This document shows, in pieces, positions 60,535 through 64,000 of a DNA stretch of 64,000 nucleotides (position 1 is its first letter; every line of letters begins with the position of its first letter). Both the position numbers and the translations under genes were made by a program. Under the pieces are notes generated by a model. It did no database searches, was not told where the DNA came from, and saw only the letters and a program-made list of their open reading frames with translations. This DNA comes from Thunnus maccoyii (taxonomy: Eukaryota > Chordata > Actinopteri > Scombriformes > Scombridae): positions 1,187,001 to 1,251,000 of the forward strand of contig NC_056545.1 in NCBI RefSeq assembly GCF_910596095.1, given 5' to 3'.

Positions 60535-60994
60535 CTTTTTCCTTCTGTAACAATGTTGTGAATGTGAATTAATGTCAGTTTATCTGATTACAGTCATGTC
60601 ATTAAAGCTTTTTTCAATCTGACTTTGAGACACAGAAACACAAAAGACAAGAAGCTTCATAAAGCAACAGTCTGTTTATTTACAGCAGCATAAAAACCAG
60701 ACAACAGTTCATGTTTCACAGCAGCTTCATGTCACATTATTTTCATCTGTTTACAGAAATAATCTGATTTTCAATCGATCGTCGCCCTCATGAGGCCAAA
60801 TTACATCATTACATCATGAAAACTAAACTAAACTTTTACTTTCATCAACTTTAAGGAAACAAAACTACAATCATTTAAAACTGATCAAAGTTCTGTTTTT
60901 ATTTCATGTGTCTGCAGGAGTGTGGAGGACCAATCAGAGCACAGCGACTGACAGGAGGCAGAACCAATCAGAAGAGAGGGACAGCTCTGTGTAG
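55372..60994 (+). CDS. TIM-family receptor 6 (HAVCR/TIMD4-like), complete, with transposon-filled intron 2
   Basis: Exons: 55372-55411, 55570-55923, 59627-59748, 59831-59942 and 60918-60994 (TAG). Phases agree; product 234 aa. The signal exon has one change (SRLMIVLLT). IgV reads ITLLCKYDIRYNG where others have TLPC; the ligand loop is YGWFNDQK with WFND intact. The stalk exon is longer than in other copies (122 against 71 nt) and contains a repeated RGSDVT and an extra cysteine (VVCETTEPTVTL). Its acceptor is TTTAG|CTCCAGCC; the acceptor used by other copies survives at 56781 but leads to an immediate in-frame TGA. Intron 2 is 3.7 kb because of a LINE with a nested Harbinger element. The tail ends DSSV. 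A candidate AATAAA is at 61118-61123. Confidence 0.85.
56880..59575 (+). mobile_element. Rex1/L2-like LINE fragment, split by a Harbinger element
   Basis: Reverse transcriptase sequence with GVPQGSILGPILFTLYM and the catalytic YADDTQLYL at about 57030, then SSHLDYCDALYLSV, SGTRKRDSITPILASLHWLP and, after the nested element, RGDRAFAVAAPKLWN at about 59264. Frames are broken at several points (ORFs 56834-57211 and 57355-57717). The 3' end has a GATTTGATTTGA tail at about 59561. It differs clearly from the two L2 copies in this window, so it is an independent insertion, specific to TIM6 intron 2. The 5' end is truncated. Confidence 0.85.
57691..59251. mobile_element. PIF/Harbinger-like DNA transposon nested in the LINE
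   Basis: About 1.56 kb with near-perfect terminal inverted repeats GGGGTCCGTTTCACAAAGCA and TGCTTTGTGAAACGGACCCC. With the repeat taken as GGGTCC, the flanks are CAG and CTG, fitting a 3-bp CTG target duplication with one side mutated. Inside, on the plus strand, about 58104-58395 encodes the N-terminal part of a Harbinger nuclease (FERYRFTSQSIIYIHNRIRP, then ALRFFANGSFLYNV) with a stop in the first part. On the minus strand, about 58860-59000 encodes the other Harbinger protein's Myb/SANT-like end (FKKKCNTAAAAKERETAWEN). Both genes are broken. Confidence 0.85.
59948..60016 (+). repeat. (AC)n microsatellite at the donor of the TIM6 transmembrane exon
   Basis: The longest of the five AC runs at this position, about 69 bases, beginning about six bases after the donor. 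Confidence 0.95.
60484..60530 (+). repeat. (AT)n microsatellite, TIM6 intron 4
   Basis: AT run at the position equivalent to 26031-26088 of TIM1. Confidence 0.92.
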
Positions 60995-60999
60995 AAACC

Positions 61000-62660
61000 T
61001 TACTGCTGTTGAATAATGTTTAGTAAAGGTTTGATGCCCTGAAACAACAACTGAAAGAATTCATTCTACAATCTCAAAGCTAACTCTCACATTTATATTT
61101 ATCAAACTCAACGTGGAAATAAAATTCATATTTTCAAACATTTAGTTCATTTAAATTCCTCAAACTCACTTTTAAAAGATGGCCGACACATAACAACGTT
61201 TTCCTTTTATATTATTGCATCACTTTTATATTTCCTTTTTATATGATCATTTTATGGTGTTTTATTTCATTGTATTGTCATAACTCTGCTTCTATTTAGT
61301 GCTTTTATCTTTTTTATATTCAAGCTTTGTTGTTTTACTGATATTTTATCTGCTTCACACCAGCTTCTTATTTGTTTATATATATGAAATTATTTCTTTT
61401 ACTTTGCACTTGCTTGAACTTGATCTGTTTTAATGTCTGGGCTCAGTGTGGTGGAGCCTAATGTTTTGTTTTGTTTTATTATTATTATTATTATTATTAT
61501 CAGAAATTGGTGAAAGACTCCAGTGTCGATGGACTTTATGAAAAATAAAATATCATATTTCACATTAATGTTTTCACAAAGGAAATATTATTAAATACGT
61601 GTTGAATGACTCTTCTGTCATGTTGGATCATTTATTGTTAACAGGAACCAATCAACTGAAAACTTTTCACATATTTACAAAGAGACAGTTTTCATCATTT
61701 ATTGATCGGTTTGTGATGAGTTGATTGATTCATTTCTGCCTTAATGATTATTAGAGAAATGAAAATCCAAATCTCACAGTTTTCATGGATTTAAATTAGT
61801 TTAATGCATCAATTAAATCATTTTGATTTGTGTTAACTTCATGAGATTATTTTTTTAATTCTGGTGCACACATCCAGTTTTCATTTTTATGTGTTAAAAT
61901 GTGTCTGTAGTTCAGGTGTGTCAGTGATGTTAATATGAGGCTCATCGTTCAGTAATAATTACAGACTGTTTGTCAGACTCCTGCCATTTAAAGGGGACAT
62001 ATGCTGCACATTTCCAGCTCTATATTTATATTCTACAACAGGCAAAATAGCTCAATCAAGTTCCCTCTTTGTACTAATCTGTCCCCTGGTGGATAAACTG
62101 TTTTAATCTTACAGGTAAACACAAAGAACACAAACAAGTAACCCTTTAAAGAATGGATTTTAATGGTGCTGCTATTAATAATTAATGAAAACGGAGAGAG
62201 TTTTCAGGTTTGGAGAAGTCGGGATGTTTGGATTTAACGTATCTGGGCCTTCAGCAGCTCTGTACCTGCACCTCCTAAACCACCAAACTACAGCTCCACG
62301 CTGGAGGAACCAGCTGCTCACACTCTTTCCTCACTTTTACTGTTTCAGCTTGATTTTCTGACTGAATGTTAAACCTTTAAACACAACATCAGTTATTATT
62401 AGACGACACACACGCACACACACCAGCAGCTCAGTGTTTGTGTGTATTAGCTTGTTCAGTGATTTGATAGTGAAATGATGACGGCCTCCTCACAAACCCT
62501 GAAAACACACACCCTGTTACATCTGCTTACAACGGCTCTTCAACCAAAACTGGACCAGACCTGATATTCATTAGAAGGAGAAACTGACAGTTACTCATGA
62601 ATATCTGTATTACAAACATGTGCACATGTCAGCTTAAAAGCAGTTTGATTTGAGTTTCAT
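61000..62660. other. Gene-poor interval after the TIM array
   Basis: Similarity to the TIM downstream units stops at about 61075. The remainder is AT-rich, with a (TTA)n microsatellite at about 61478-61500 and a short repeat at 61985-62050 that matches the reverse complement of 8010-8070. I see no supported coding exon. Confidence 0.5.
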
Positions 62661-62664
62661 GTTT

Positions 62665-63470
62665 TAAACGCACAATATGTAATTTCAGCCGCTAGGCGTC
62701 TCAATCAAAACAATAACAACAGACGGAGTGTGATGACGGTGTGAAGTAGCAAGGGATCATGGGAGTTGTTGTCTTTGTCGTTAAATAACCAGCTTCACCG
62801 GGATAGGATTACTCCAGTGTTCATCATTCAGGATGTTTTTACCCGCAGAGGTCTCCTCCTCTCCAGAACAAACGGACCCGGAGATTACAGGTAAAAACAC
62901 TGAATAAAACTGTTTCACCTAAAAAATCAGTGTTTCTCCGACGATGTTTGGTGACCACCAGATGTCTGGTACGGGCTGTTAGCCGAGCTGCTGCTAACGT
63001 TTGTTCAGTTTATTTCTCTGATAACTTAAGATCCAGACGTCCAATGACTAAAATCCTTCTTCCAGCTAAAAGATATAGTTAAAAACCACCTAAATTTATC
63101 ATGAAAATGTGGCTTAAAACTGAATAAAAGTCCATTTATAACAGTTTGTGTGGAACAATCACAACGCCGATGTATTATCTTGTATGTGTGTAAGTTACTC
63201 TTTGGTAGACGCCATTGTAGCGGACAAACACAGCGCCGCCGTATGCATCTGGTGCGTGTTTACTCTTTGGTAGAGGAGGTATGACGTCATCGACAGGCGA
63301 CCAAATGAAACGGTCCGTTACTTTGATTAAATTACAGATTTCTCTGGGTTTGAAACTTGTTGGAAACATTTGGGATAATGTAAGTACACAACTCAACAAC
63401 ATATATAACACAGGTCTAGTTGTTTTTAGACATTTTAATGTGGAATAATTACATATTATACCTTTAAATG
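62665..63470. mobile_element. MITE of about 0.8 kb
   Basis: The ends are imperfect inverted repeats: left TTTAAACGCACAATATGTAA, right TTACATATTATACCTTTAAA. The left half matches the minus-strand copy at 7690-8040. The element lacks a transposase. The TTTAAA at both outer edges could hide a TTAA target site, as in piggyBac elements, but that is only a possibility. Confidence 0.65.
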
Positions 63471-64000
63471 TTATGTAGATGTCGTGGTTTTTGTCATCTG
63501 ACTGAGTCCACTGATACTGCATTACACCTCACATTCACTCACAGCATCTATCTAACATATTTCTCTGCTCCTCAGGCTGATCTATACAGTGAGTAACGTG
63601 TTGGTTGTGGTTCGTAGTGATGAACCTACAGAGAATTATCAGAGACTCTGCAGCTCCTCTCGGCTTTACGGAGCTTTATAGTGAGTTTCAGCTCATTGTT
63701 TATCTGTCCGGCTGCAACTTTTACTGTTCTGGTTCACTCTCAGCGTCTCATAGCGTCGTTTTCAGAGAAAAAGCTGTAAAAAAAATGCACTGTACACTAC
63801 CTGCTCAGCACCAAACGGCAAACAGACAGTCAGCTGTAGATTGTTATTCCTGCTAAGTGATGATTGATTGATTGATAGACTTTTTTATGTTATGAAAGTT
63901 ATGAAAGATAAAACACAATAAAGCTAGAAAGCTTATTTCGATTGTGGTCCTTAATCGAGGGGGGGCGTATAATTTTACAACACCGACAACATCACAATAA
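63471..64000. other. Right edge, no supported gene
   Basis: Contains a short (TGAT)n run at about 63860-63880. An 83-codon frame at 63605-63856 has no recognisable domain. A coding exon of a gene continuing beyond the window cannot be excluded. Confidence 0.4.

Overview
This is a teleost fish nuclear genome window, probably percomorph. The genes are spliced with GT-AG introns, and the repeats are fish types: L2 and Rex1-like LINEs, Tc1/mariner, hAT and PIF/Harbinger elements, long-TIR MITEs, and AC/AT microsatellites. I see no bacterial or viral gene. All calls come from reading the sequence; no database search was run.

Layout. (1) 1-5.3 kb: the minus-strand 5' exons of an unrecognised multi-exon gene ('gene U'), interrupted by Tc1-like and L2 debris. 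(2) 8.3-13.1 kb: a complete minus-strand PGAP2 gene (254 aa, five coding exons, one 5' UTR exon) with MITEs in its introns. (3) 14.1-21.1 kb: a second, plus-strand and complete copy of gene U (330 aa, four exons). The two gene U copies lie in the arms of a large inverted duplication with PGAP2 in the spacer. (4) 20.4-61 kb: a tandem segmental array. Each unit carries a copy of the last exon of gene U, shared upstream repeats and a gene for a TIM-family receptor (T-cell immunoglobulin and mucin / HAVCR / TIMD4-like). (5) 61-64 kb: gene-poor sequence with a MITE.

The TIM array is the main content. There are six plus-strand IgV exons, belonging to five predicted transmembrane genes. The usual gene has five exons: signal peptide, IgV, short Thr-rich stalk, transmembrane segment and short cytoplasmic tail. 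All reading frames and splice phases agree. Genes 1, 2, 5 and 6 look complete. Copies 3 and 4 look like one fused gene with two IgV domains: copy 3 has no stalk, membrane or tail exons, and copy 4 has lost its start codon (ATG to ATA). That gene also has a new C-terminus created by a deletion junction. Gene 6 keeps what looks like the older stalk-exon arrangement, and its intron holds a Rex1-like LINE with a Harbinger transposon nested inside. Copies differ mainly in the CC' and FG loops, which form the phosphatidylserine pocket in known TIM proteins, while the framework is almost invariant. This suggests diversification of ligand binding.

Presence or absence of transposons at matching sites gives a relative history. 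A Tc1 element is present in one TIM unit and absent from three; an L2 element is present in two units and absent from one; a Tc1-like element is present in only one arm of the inverted duplication.
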